Program-made: the position numbers and the translations under genes
The notes under the pieces: generated by a model
What the model was told of the DNA's origin: nothing
What the model saw: only the letters and a program-made list of their open reading frames with translations
Database searches by the model: none
From: Allodiplogaster sudhausi
Lineage: Eukaryota; Nematoda; Chromadorea; Rhabditida; Diplogasteridae
Assembly (NCBI GenBank): GCA_945643635.1
Contig: CALZFC010000268.1
Span: forward strand, 1,775,001-1,839,000
DNA: 64,000 nt
Direction of reading: 5' to 3'
Part shown: positions 26,521 to 35,878 of the stretch, in pieces
Numbering within the stretch: position 1 is the first letter of the stretch
Layout of the letters: every line of letters starts with the position of its first letter

Positions 26521-27334
26521 ATGAACTCGTTCGCATCAGCGCTCGCACGGATGATGCAAGAGCCACACCCAATGCTGTCTCCTCCGCTCCAGCCGCAGCT
26601 TCCACCGAACATCTTCGTGTACCACGCTGGTGGTGGCAGCGACGGCAACAACAGCAACGGAGGCGGTGGCAGCAGCAGCAGCAACTCTGGTGGCGGCGGT
26701 GGCAGCAGCAACTCACTCGGCGGCGGCGGCAGCAGCATCAACTCTCTCGGCGGCGGCGGCAACAAGCAGGAACAGCCCAGCAACCGCCGCTTCAACAACA
26801 ACAACAACAATAACAATGACAACAAGAGGTTTGAAATATATTTTATCGTTATTTCTTTTAAAAAAAAGTCATTTAATCATAGGAATCTTTTTTTGTTGTT
26901 GTTTCAGAGCGGCAGCCAAGCGTGTGGGCGAGAACGCTTGGCGCGAGAAAGAAGCTGCCAAGCGGGCCAGGAAGGAGCGCGACAGGCTGGCGGTCGAGGC
27001 GGATAAGGTTTTTACATAAAATTCCTTTGAGATAGTTTTACACAGAACAACCTTCTTGCAGCTCCAGTTGTACGTGAGAAGGAAGAAAGATGAAAAGGAA
27101 TCACTGAGAAAGGATCTGGACGGTCTGAGAGATGAAGTGGAGAAGATGAAGAAGTTAAAGGAAAAGATGGAAAAGGAGTTGGAGAAGCTCAAAAAGGGCA
27201 AGGAGGCGATGCAGACTGGGAAAGAGATGTTGGACTTGGTCGTGCTGACTCTGGAGGAGCGAGCGAAGGAGTTGAAGAAGGCCATTGGAGAGGAAGAGAA
27301 GGAGAAAGAGAAGGAGAACCAAACCCAGCACTGA
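26521..27334 (+). CDS. Gly/Ser/Asn-rich basic coiled-coil protein
   Basis: Exons 26521-26828, 26908-27007 and 27062-27334 (introns of 79 and 54 bp) give 226 residues. The ATG comes one base after a consensus acceptor (ATTTTTCAG at 26519), as in a trans-spliced message. Residues 1-35 are Pro-rich, about 36-100 are low complexity (GGGGSS units, an Asn run), and from about 105 on the protein is a highly charged helix (EAAKRARKERDRL) with Leu/Met at seven-residue spacing over about 50 residues. It resembles a bZIP basic region, but the invariant Asn is a Lys and the heptads are out of register with a normal bZIP, so DNA binding is only a possibility. It begins 268 bp after the REXO2 stop. Confidence 0.75.
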
Positions 27335-27436
27335 TTTTTTTTAAATTATTTGTTCGTTCGCGTCCTCCCCGCCCGCTTTGTTGTTGTTGTCCGCGTGTCG
27401 CTCCCGCCTCGTCGTGATGCATCCGCGATTGTTAAT

Positions 27437-27480
27437 TTTTTTTAGTTAAAATGCATAAATTAATGCTTTTCTACTTCAGA
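27437..27480 (+). promoter_or_regulatory. Candidate trans-splice acceptors
   Basis: Two pyrimidine-rich AG sites (ATTTTTTTTAG ending about 27444, and TTTTCTACTTCAG ending 27479) precede the next gene. The second leaves a 22-base leader before the ATG at 27502, which decides that start over the in-frame ATG at 27451. The gap from the previous stop is about 145 bp, typical of SL2-type spacing in nematode operons. Confidence 0.45.
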
Positions 27481-27501
27481 TTCTTTTCTCAACCGGGTAA
27501 G

Positions 27502-30150
27502 ATGGAAGGACATGAGAGTGGGGAACATGCGGGTGCACCCCCACCCCTTTCACAGAATGTTTCTGCTTCCCCTTCGGTCCATGTCCCTGTTCGTGCTTCC
27601 CCTTCTGGCCATGTCCCTGTTCCTGCTTCTCCTTCTGTGCATGTTCCTTCTTTTGCATCTCCGTCTGTCCGTATGCATGCCCCTGATTATGCATCATCTT
27701 CTGTCTCTGCATCCGCTTCCACTCCCACTGCACGGGGAATGCGTGTTCATTCGAGTAGTGCCGGCACAACGCCGAGTCGAAGGCAAGCTCGAACGGAGCG
27801 AGAGAGGATTCTGGATGCTCGCGAGAGCCAGCTACTGAAGCGACAGCGCGACCTGGACGCGCGAGAGAACCGCATTGCCATGCGAGAGCTGAAGGTGCAA
27901 GAACAGCTGAACAAAGAAGACAAACATGTCGCAGCCAAGGGCTGCCAGACAGAAAAGCATGTAGCTGTTAAGGGTTGTCAGACCACAGTAACCCGCTCCG
28001 TCGAGAAGGGTTGCCAGACTACGGTAACCTGCTCCGTCGAGAAGTGCACGCAGACTCAGCTGGGTGAGCGGAAGAAGAATCAGAAGAATCAGTTCTCTGG
28101 GCGGAAGAAGCAGCCCTTCTCTTCAGTCAGCACATCCATCCGTCGGCGACGCCTGCAAAAACTTTCACACATCTTGAAAGAGTTGACAGCAGAAGAATCT
28201 GAAGAACAGATGCACAAGAGCGTGGCTGCCATATTGAGTGACTATGTTCATGCCAAACGTGTTTCTATCGATTGTACTCGAAAACTGACACCGGAAGAAG
28301 ACGCAAAGCTTGTCATAGACTGTGGAATAACGATGAGGGCAAGAGAAAGAATGAAGAGCAGACTGATAAGAAAGAAGCTTGACTTTTTCGCACCAACCCA
28401 TCAAGTACGCAAGAAAATGACCGAGATAGCGTCCCACAATGAGTACACTTTCAAGTCCGTTAAGCATGGAAACAAGGAAGTTGCTGTCATGCAAATGAAA
28501 AACATCGCTACAAGCTTGCAGCAACATGCGCAGTACCTCTACGACCACGGAAAACTAAAACTAGGCGGGAAATTCAAAGGGAAGCTTCGAGTAACCGTAA
28601 TCTCCGACAAAGGCGGAGAATGGACCAAGACTGCCCTCCTCATCGGCAACACGCCCAATGCTAACAGCGTGAAGAATCTTCTCATCGTTTCCCTCTTTGA
28701 CGCGGACGACACGAATGAGAACTACAGGGTTCTAACATCTGAATCCATTGATCAAGTGAATTCGCTGTCGAAGATCTCTCTCACAACAGACGAAGGAAAA
28801 CTGATTGAAGTTCCGATTGTCTTGTTCGTCTCCGGTGATTTGAAGTTCCAAGCTGAGAGCCTAGGACATCAGGGCTCATCTGCAACCTGCAACTGCTTGA
28901 AATGTCTAAGGGTGAGAGGAGCAGTCTTTGGAAGGAAGGAAGAGGAATTTGAACAACGCACTTTTCGTTCTTATAAGCGCCACGAGCAAGAAAAAACATT
29001 CAGCGTTAACAAGCCCATGCTCTGGAAGGTCCCCCCTAAACGCTATATTCCCCCCTCCCTGCACATCTTCATGGGAATCGCGAAGAAGCTGTTCATTGAC
29101 AAGCTAAAAGAACTAGCATTACAGCTTGATAACCCCAACACTCAGATGGCAAGCAAGGAGAAGAAGAAGTTGGCCAAGGCCTTGGAAAAGGACATCAGAG
29201 AACTGACAGCGAGCGTAGAAGACTCAGAGGCCCAAATTAGAAACACGGCTATTGTGCTCAAGTGTTTGGATGCAGCAGAAGGGCGTAACATCATTCCCAG
29301 TCAGGGCACACGCAAGCAGTGCACAGCCATGAACTGCCTTCTGAGACAGAAAGAAGCTGAAAAGCTGCAAGAGGAGTACAGAAGCAGCGCAGAGTGCAAT
29401 ATATGCGAGCGGATGGTACATTTCTGTTGTGAGGGACTCTTGTCACCACCAGACATGTACGGCAAAGAAGGAATAACATGTCGGCAGTGCATGGGGAATG
29501 GCTCATTCTCACAACTGAAAGCAGATATGGAATCCATGCACTCGCACGCTGCATCAGAGAATGCTCAACAGAAGTCTACCATGAATGAAGCTAAGAAGAA
29601 GCTAGCTGAACTGAGACAAAACGTCACATACGATGGCCAGCATTTTCAAGATCTAGAACGGCGGTTCAGAGAAGCTGGTGCAGACCTACAAGCGTTCTAT
29701 CAAGATCTCACGGGCAACCACATCATGAAATGCCTGAGAAAAAGAGTTCCCGAAAAGCTGTGGGCTGGTTTCCAACAGAATGCAGATGTGTCAACCAGAA
29801 TTGAAGCGATGAAGCTGCTAGGAATAATTGCCAAATACGCCCAAGCCCAAGATTTTTCCAACAAGCAGCTGGTTCAATTGCAGTTTATCCTCAACCGGTT
29901 TGAAGAGCTGTGCTCTAAGCTTGAAAACGGAACTCTATCCAGAACACCGAAGTTTCACATGCTTCTCCAGCATGTCGTGCCATTTATGGCTCGCTACGGC
30001 AGCTGGGGTGACATGAGTGAGCAAGGAATAGAATCGCTGCACGCAGCCTTTAACAAGATACAGCGTCAATACTCATGCATACGGAACAAGGAGAATCAGT
30101 TGAGGGCAATACTCAAGCATTTCAGCGTGCAAGCCAAGACTCTCTACTAA
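27502..30150 (+). CDS. RAG1/Transib-like DDE transposase-type protein, intronless
   Basis: An unbroken frame of 882 residues among intron-containing genes. Layout: residues 1-90 are Ser/Pro low complexity with repeated PVPASPSVHVP-like units; 100-140 a charged coiled coil; 146-185 four tandem motifs (three KGCQT and one KCTQT). The catalytic-type core follows: D369 in VISDKGGEW, D446 in FVSGDLKF, then CxxC (C465, C468) exactly 19 residues after D446; HMLLQH (H819, H824); and SEQGIES, with E844 20 residues after H824. As I recall human RAG1, D708 to the CxxC, the H-x4-H pair and E962 have the same spacings, and the context GSxGxxSExxxES is also alike. Between the second Asp and the His pair lies a Cys/His cluster (C607, C612, C632, C635, HFCC, CRQC near 660) resembling a PHD-type zinc module. 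Both strands of evidence suggest a Transib/RAG1-class enzyme, either a transposase or a domesticated derivative. I see no terminal inverted repeats beside it. The start was chosen at 27502, after the acceptor at 27479. Confidence 0.75.
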   Translation: MEGHESGEHAGAPPPLSQNVSASPSVHVPVRASPSGHVPVPASPSVHVPSFASPSVRMHAPDYASSSVSASASTPTARGMRVHSSSAGTTPSRRQARTERERILDARESQLLKRQRDLDARENRIAMRELKVQEQLNKEDKHVAAKGCQTEKHVAVKGCQTTVTRSVEKGCQTTVTCSVEKCTQTQLGERKKNQKNQFSGRKKQPFSSVSTSIRRRRLQKLSHILKELTAEESEEQMHKSVAAILSDYVHAKRVSIDCTRKLTPEEDAKLVIDCGITMRARERMKSRLIRKKLDFFAPTHQVRKKMTEIASHNEYTFKSVKHGNKEVAVMQMKNIATSLQQHAQYLYDHGKLKLGGKFKGKLRVTVISDKGGEWTKTALLIGNTPNANSVKNLLIVSLFDADDTNENYRVLTSESIDQVNSLSKISLTTDEGKLIEVPIVLFVSGDLKFQAESLGHQGSSATCNCLKCLRVRGAVFGRKEEEFEQRTFRSYKRHEQEKTFSVNKPMLWKVPPKRYIPPSLHIFMGIAKKLFIDKLKELALQLDNPNTQMASKEKKKLAKALEKDIRELTASVEDSEAQIRNTAIVLKCLDAAEGRNIIPSQGTRKQCTAMNCLLRQKEAEKLQEEYRSSAECNICERMVHFCCEGLLSPPDMYGKEGITCRQCMGNGSFSQLKADMESMHSHAASENAQQKSTMNEAKKKLAELRQNVTYDGQHFQDLERRFREAGADLQAFYQDLTGNHIMKCLRKRVPEKLWAGFQQNADVSTRIEAMKLLGIIAKYAQAQDFSNKQLVQLQFILNRFEELCSKLENGTLSRTPKFHMLLQHVVPFMARYGSWGDMSEQGIESLHAAFNKIQRQYSCIRNKENQLRAILKHFSVQAKTLY

Positions 30151-30188
30151 ACATCACTAGAGCAGCAACCTAAACCCCAGAACCCAAC

Positions 30189-30204
30189 GGCCCTCTTTAG
30201 GGCC
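30189..30204 (+). promoter_or_regulatory. Histone-mRNA-like 3' stem-loop
   Basis: Thirty-eight bases after the stop codon is GGCCCTCTTTAGGGCC: a six-pair stem GGCCCT/AGGGCC and the four-base loop CTTT, with the A/C-rich 5' flank CCCAAC. This matches the 16-base replication-dependent histone hairpin in stem and spacing. The one loop change, C in the first position, is as I recall the form used in Caenorhabditis histone genes. No histone gene is nearby. Confidence 0.5.
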
Positions 30205-30238
30205 ATAATCAGTTCAAAAGTATAAAAGTTAACATATA

Positions 30239-30244
30239 AATAAA
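30239..30244 (+). terminator. Poly(A) signal AATAAA
   Basis: A canonical AATAAA 89 bases after the stop of the transposase-like gene, followed by AT-rich sequence. Confidence 0.55.
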
Positions 30245-31803
30245 AAATTCTGTGAACCTCTATTTTATCACTTGTTCCTCGAGTTGACGACTCCTTCACT
30301 GCCGGGACAGAAGCGGAAGGAAGCAGGTGGTGATGCTATAAGTATACCACAAGCCAACAGCACACATGATTTAAAAAAAAAAACAGGTAAGAAAATTACG
30401 CATCTAATCTGGCCCGAAGAGCGAGTCGACACGCCCCGCAGCCGGTCGAAATGCGAGTAGACTCGATGCCAGCACGCGGATCAGCCAGCAGCAACTATAA
30501 TCACACTTTTATTTCAAATTAAAATAAGCTTTTCATTGATAACGAAAATCAAGAGAAAGAAAAAGGTTATCAGATGCGTTAGACATGGCGTCCCTTAATT
30601 TAGTGTCACAGTATACGTATTAGTGTTACCCTCTCTTCAATTCATGGAATGTCGAAGGAAGCGGCACTGACCGCACATAGCAGTACACTAAAATGTTCTC
30701 TAAGTGTCGGCTTGACGCGCCGTGACATTGCTCAATTTCAAGTTTCCAGTATTATATACTCTTGAGACTCAGTCTGAAATTTCTTCTATATTGCGAGAAA
30801 TTCGATGCCTGTTTTTTGCATTATCGAGTACAACTCTACTATTTGACTTATGCGGTTATTTCGTGATCTTATTATTATTACTGTTGATGATTCTGTACTT
30901 CAGTGAAATTTAGATTCTTATATTGATTAACAAATACTTACTTCTACTTAATTTACGGCACCAAAGTAATATGCAGATGTGCGAAATTAGCGAAAATCTT
31001 TGCTAACAATAAGATTGCGGGGGCGGCAGAAGGATACAAGAGTAATAATTAATGGATGTAAAACAAAATAATTTTTTATGGTAAAACATGAAAAGCCTTC
31101 AAAAGTCCAACTGAATGTCCACGCCATGGACTGAAACACCACGAGTCTGTGTACTTATTTCATCCGATGTCTGTATATTAGTGCAATGTAAAATCTCCGC
31201 TCATGTCAGCAGCTTTATTTACTCTATTAACTAACAGTCCACAGAAATGCAGAATACATAATGGTGAGGGGAAAAAACAGAAGAAACCGTTTTATTCCTT
31301 TTGCCATGAATTCTCAGTACTTTCACTAAAAAAAGAAGCAAAGCAACTCGCACGACTAATAATTTAGGTCTAAAATAACTGTCCGACTTTACTACTCCTA
31401 ATTGAAGGAATACCTTCAAAATTCAGTGCAAAGCCGCTGAGAGACAGATGCTAAAACAAGGAATCGAATATTACGCGAATGGTACCACAATAAAAATAAG
31501 AAGCACACTAAAATGGGCGAAATTGGAATAAGTATGCGGGGGTTGGAGTTGCTGGAATTCTTGCTCCTCTCTGGCAGCCATCTGAAATAGAATAATCTTC
31601 AGTACTTTGTGAAATTTTAATTCGTAAGAGGAAAAGACTCTACCATATAACCATCACTTTATTCAAGACTTTTTCATCTCAATCTTTATAGTATCCTACA
31701 AAAATATCCGCCCAATATCCCCCACTAACAACTGCAACTGAACACCAATCCATTTTCGAATAATTTTTTCCTCATACATTTGCAGTAGTCCACTAGCCGC
31801 CCT
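30245..31803. other. Intergenic, no gene seen
   Basis: About 1.5 kb of AT-rich sequence between the convergent 30.1 kb and MTCH genes. Open frames are short and lack splice support. A phrase ending in CACTAAAAT occurs near 30684 and 31506 in unrelated surroundings. Confidence 0.6.
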
Positions 31804-32006
31804 GCCTGAACCCTTTTCCCTTCAGGACCCCGTCTGACCTACCGTATGCCTGATCCCTTTTCCGCTCAGGACCACGTCTGACCTACCGTATGCCTGAACC
31901 CTTTTCCCTTCAGGACCCGCGTGACCTACCGTATGCCTGAACCCTTTCCCTTCCGTACCCCGCCTGACCTACCGTATGCTTGATCTCTTTTCCACTCAGG
32001 ACCCAA
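31804..32006. repeat. 43-44 bp tandem repeat, about 4.6 units
   Basis: Units begin GCCTGA(A/T)CCCTTTTCC at 31804, 31848, 31892, 31935 and 31978 and end in CTGACCTACCGTAT. The array abuts the MTCH stop codon, so it lies in the MTCH 3' UTR or just beyond it. Confidence 0.9.
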
Positions 32007-32008
32007 CC

Positions 32009-33415
32009 TCATGCAAAGTGCTTGTTGGACGCGTAGAGCTGGCGGTCGGCGCCCACCGAGACAGCTCCGGTCTGCTCGCGGAGGAAGAGGCGTGCGCCCC
32101 GCTTGAGTGCCTTGGTCGCTCCGAGGTAGTCGTGCGCGTCCTGCCAGTGCGAGAAGGACGGCGAGTACGGCAGGAAGGAGACGGCCAGGCCTGAGAGGGA
32201 AAATAAGTTAAAAATTAGGGATTTTATTTTTAAAAAAAAACGCATTTTGTTTTGTTAAGAAATAATTGAATATATTACTAGTAGAAAGAAAGAGTAATTA
32301 TAAAAGTAAAGCCATGGAGATATTTAAAAAAAAAGAATTTAAAAAAAAATGCATCGCTACGTTTTTGCTTTATAATTATTAAATTTTGCATTTAAAATAT
32401 ACAAAAAATTAATCCAATAAAAAACAACTAATTAATCCAATAAAAATGATTCCATTCAACCGCACCCGATCCCGCGACAGCCATAACGGTTGAGACGACG
32501 CTGAACGAGTACGAGAAGGTCGCGACGATGTGAGGAATGGCGAATTGAGTGAGGCGACGAGCCTCGACGAAGTCCTGAATGGAAATCACGTGGTTAGTGT
32601 ATCAAGACATGGGAGAAATCAGCGGATTACGGCGTGAAGTCCTGCGTGGAAATCAGTGAACTATGGTAGACAAGTTCGGAGGGAGAAACTCAGAAGAAAT
32701 GATTTAGAATTTTATTGTTAATTTCAATAATATTTCTAACACCTCTTCCCAGAGTCGTTTGACACAAAGTACTTATAACAATTTACTTTTAATCAAAAAC
32801 TTTTAAAAAAAAGTAATAATAATGAAAAAGGGTTTTAAATAATTATTAAAAAAATCATTTTAAATAATTGCAAAAAACAAATAGGTAAATAAATAAATAA
32901 GCAAATAAATAAACAAGAAACAAGAAGAGCAACCCCTCTCTCTCTCCCTCTCTCGCCACCCACCTTCTCCGCACGCTCCTTGTCCTTGTCTGCGCTCGGC
33001 TGGTCAAGTCCGGAGTGCTTGAGGGCGCGTTCCGCAGCGAACGTCAGCGTGTGGATGCCCCAGACGGTGATGAGCTCGCCAAGCAGCTGCGGAATCACGC
33101 CGCTGCACAAAATGCTATTATTATAGACAATTACTAATATTATCATTATAGATTATTACTGATATTATTACTCCAGACTATTACTAATCTTATTATTCTA
33201 GACTATTACTTATATTATTATTTTAGGTTATTATTTCTCATTCGAAAAAAATGTAATTTTATTAATTAAATAAAATAATCATAAAATCCTCCTAACGAGA
33301 AGAGCCCAGCAGGTCCTTCCTCCTGGCCGATGAAGCGGATTCCGGCGAGGACGTTCACGTACTTCGTCTCGCCACCGATCAGCTGAGCAATCTGACGGAC
33401 GCAGACAACTGGAAC

Positions 33416-33473
<58 letters not shown>

Positions 33474-33770
33474 AAGAGAGGGAGAGAGGAAGAGAGGGAG
33501 AGAGAGAGAGAGAGAGAGAGGAGAGAGGTGAGAAAAGACTGGACAGGGAGTGAGAGAGATAGAGCAAGAGATATGAAGAGAACGGAAGAGCGAGAGAGAG
33601 AGAGAGAATGAGAGAGCGAGAGAGAGAGAGAGAGAAGAGAGAGAAAGAGAAGAGGGAGAGAGGAAGAGAGGGAGAGAGAGAGAGAGAGGGGGGGGGGGAG
33701 AGAGGAGAGAAAGAGCTAGAGAGGTGAGATAAGGCTGGACAGGGAGTGAGAGAGATAGAGCAAGACATAT

Positions 33771-33814
<44 letters not shown>

Positions 33815-35436
33815 AGGGAACACTTATCCCTCACCAGTGAACGGGCGTGCAGCGAATACGGCAACTGTGCGAATGACCGAGTCGCGAACGATAGCGCGCA
33901 GCGTGCGACTAAAAATTTTTTAAAATTATTTTTCTATTCCATTAAAAATTAATATTGTCAAAAAAAATTAAAATTTAATATTAAGATTTCTTTCTATTGA
34001 TAAAAAATCTTATAATTAATAAAATATCATGCGACTGAAAAACACAAATTTTACCTATATTCGTTGAAAATGTATTATATAAAAGAACAATTAATATCTT
34101 CCAATAAAATCTGTTTTAATTTGTAAAAAAGTAAAACGTATTTTTCAATATTAAAAAATACACAAAAATACTAGCAGCACATAAAATACAGATATAGGAC
34201 TGGAATTCACAATGTGGTGGACCAAAATTCAAAATTCTCTCGGTCCTGACCGGAAGCTCTGGTGGTGGTCAAGTTCACGCTCGTCCTTGCCCTCGAATTC
34301 GGGCTTGCCGCCCATCTCCGGGTAGTGTTCGTCGATGAACTGTGCGGAGGAAACTATTATCATGGATAATTTTTTTTAAAGAAAATATTTTTCAAAAATT
34401 TAAAATTCAGAAAACATTCTCTCTACCTGGGGCTTTATTTCGTTCTCCCTACAATCTTTTATTCTTCTTTTTTTTTGTTTCTCCGCTCCCTATCCTCTCT
34501 ATCTCCACCGTCTTTCTCTCCTCTCTCTCTCTCCCCCTTTTCTCTCGCTCTCTCTCTCTCTCCTACCTTAGTGATCCACCGTGCCGCGCATCTGCCCACA
34601 ATGAGGCTGACTGCCGCCGACTCGAATCCCGTCATGAGCACAGAGTAGCCGGACGAGTTTGTCTGAGTGAGCTGCTTCGCTGAAAATTTCTTTTTAAGGC
34701 TCTATCTATTTTACGGTCGCCTGCCACAATTTTCCATTTTCGGTGCTTGCGCTTACCGTATCCCGCTATTTTCTACTTCCGGACCGCCTACCGGAATCTT
34801 CGCTCTTCCATGTGCCAACCGCAACCTTCCATTTTCGGTGCGCCCACCGTAAGTTCCTATTTCGGTGCGTCTACAGTAACCCTGTGTTTTCCAGTTCGCC
34901 TACCGTAGCTGAGTGCGTTCGGGAGGAAGTACGCGTTGCGTCCTGCAAAGACGAGAGTGCGCCCGGTGGAGAGGGGGAAGGGCTCGTGGCCGAGCTGCTG
35001 GAGCGTCTTCACAGTGAGCAGTGGATGAGTGATGGAGGACACGGCGATACGTGCCGCCGTCTCCTTCCAGAAACGCTCCTGAAAAGCCGGCGAGTATAGG
35101 GTGCGGTGGTTAGAGAAAAAAAGAAGAAGAAAAGAATAAAACTGACCCTTAGATCAAGCAAAGAAATTCCATCGCAAACCAATTCTAGTCCGCTTTTCCT
35201 TCCTTATAGTGAAATATAATCTCCAATCATTATAACACATGAAGTGGATATGAATGTTAACTGTAATTCAAAAACATTGAATGGGTGTTTCCATGTTTCG
35301 ATTTCCAAATCCTTTTAACTATGTGAAGTTTTAAGCGTGGATGAAAAAAGACTTAAATTAAAATCTCCCACGCGCTAACCTCTTCCTCGTTCATTCCCAA
35401 GAAGTGCTCCTGACGATCTGCAGCAACGTCAGCCAT
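32009..35436 (-). CDS. MTCH2: Mitochondrial carrier homolog (MTCH1/MTCH2 family)
   Basis: Nine exons on the - strand join in phase: 35380-35436, 34904-35078, 34567-34679, 34251-34339, 33835-33908, 33297-33408, 32964-33102, 32466-32574 and 32009-32190 (349 residues). MTCH proteins are divergent SLC25 carriers of the outer mitochondrial membrane; MTCH2 is an insertase for tail-anchored proteins and a BID receptor. Family landmarks: ITHPLLTVKTLQQLGHEP (first carrier half), YVNVLAGIRFIGQEEGPAGLF (PxGLF-type loop after helix), GVIPQLLGELITVWG, and the C-terminal LPYSPSFSHWQD with KRGARLFLRE. Start: ATG at 35436 in MADVAADRQEHF, a few bases after a possible acceptor (TTGAGCAG). Intron 5 carries long GA tracts and intron 2 a degenerate tandem repeat. 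Orthology to MTCH1 versus MTCH2 cannot be settled here. Its neighbour TRIP4 lies upstream on the same strand, 440 bp away. Confidence 0.9.
33113..33240. repeat. Degenerate 27 bp tandem repeat in MTCH intron
   Basis: Repeated phrases of the form AGACTATTACTAATATTATTAT with substitutions, about four units, inside the intron between exons 6 and 7 (- strand order). Confidence 0.7.
33420..33812. repeat. GA microsatellites in MTCH intron
   Basis: Two long (GA)n tracts (33420-33515 and 33590-33700) and a third at 33773-33812, with a partly duplicated unique phrase between them (GACTGGACAGGGAGTGAGAG-like at 33537 and 33735). On the sense (-) strand these are CT tracts. Confidence 0.9.
34715..34905. 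repeat. Degenerate ~36 bp tandem repeat in MTCH intron 2
   Basis: About five imperfect units built from a CTACCGTA-like word followed by CTTCCATTTTCGGTGCG. The CTACCGTA word is also the core of the array at 31804-32006, at the other end of the same gene. Confidence 0.7.
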
Positions 35437-35464
35437 GACTATTCCTCTTCAACTGCTCAACCTG

Positions 35465-35530
35465 GGGTAGCTTAAAACTAAGCTTTGGGTAGCTTAAAAC
35501 TAAGCTTTGGGTAGCTTAAAACTAAGCTTT
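35465..35530. repeat. 22 bp tandem repeat, three units
   Basis: Three identical copies of a unit beginning GGGTAGCTTAAAACTAAGCT at 35465, 35487 and 35509, 30 bp upstream of the MTCH start codon. Each unit contains the near-palindrome AGCTTAAAACTAAGCT. The rest of 35531-35878, between MTCH and TRIP4, shows nothing recognisable. Confidence 0.95.
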
Positions 35531-35878
35531 TCTTCAAATCTCGAAATAAGATACATTAGTGTAGTAGAATAAAAAAACATAGCCAATAAAACATCGCCGA
35601 CAGCTTTTAATCAAGTGATGACTTCTCAACCTCCTAATCAGAATTGAAATATATTCTCAAGGCACTAGACCTTCTCGACATTTCAACCATCACAGCATCA
35701 CTTATTTAGTTAAAAGATACTTTATCACGGCTGCCTTATCACAGGACATATAAGTCATGCATTCATTATGAAAAGAAAACAGATTAACCCGAACGAATTA
35801 CAATAAATGTCTGGGTAAATACAGTTTACAAAATAAATATATTTTTTAATCTAGCCATATTCCCTAAAAAAAAAGTCT

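Noticed and set aside
26478..26825. Open frames antisense to and shifted from the Gly/Asn-rich exon (Leu-, Cys- and Arg-rich peptides)
   Set aside because: They are by-products of the GGC/AAC trinucleotide repeats in the real exon at 26521-26828.
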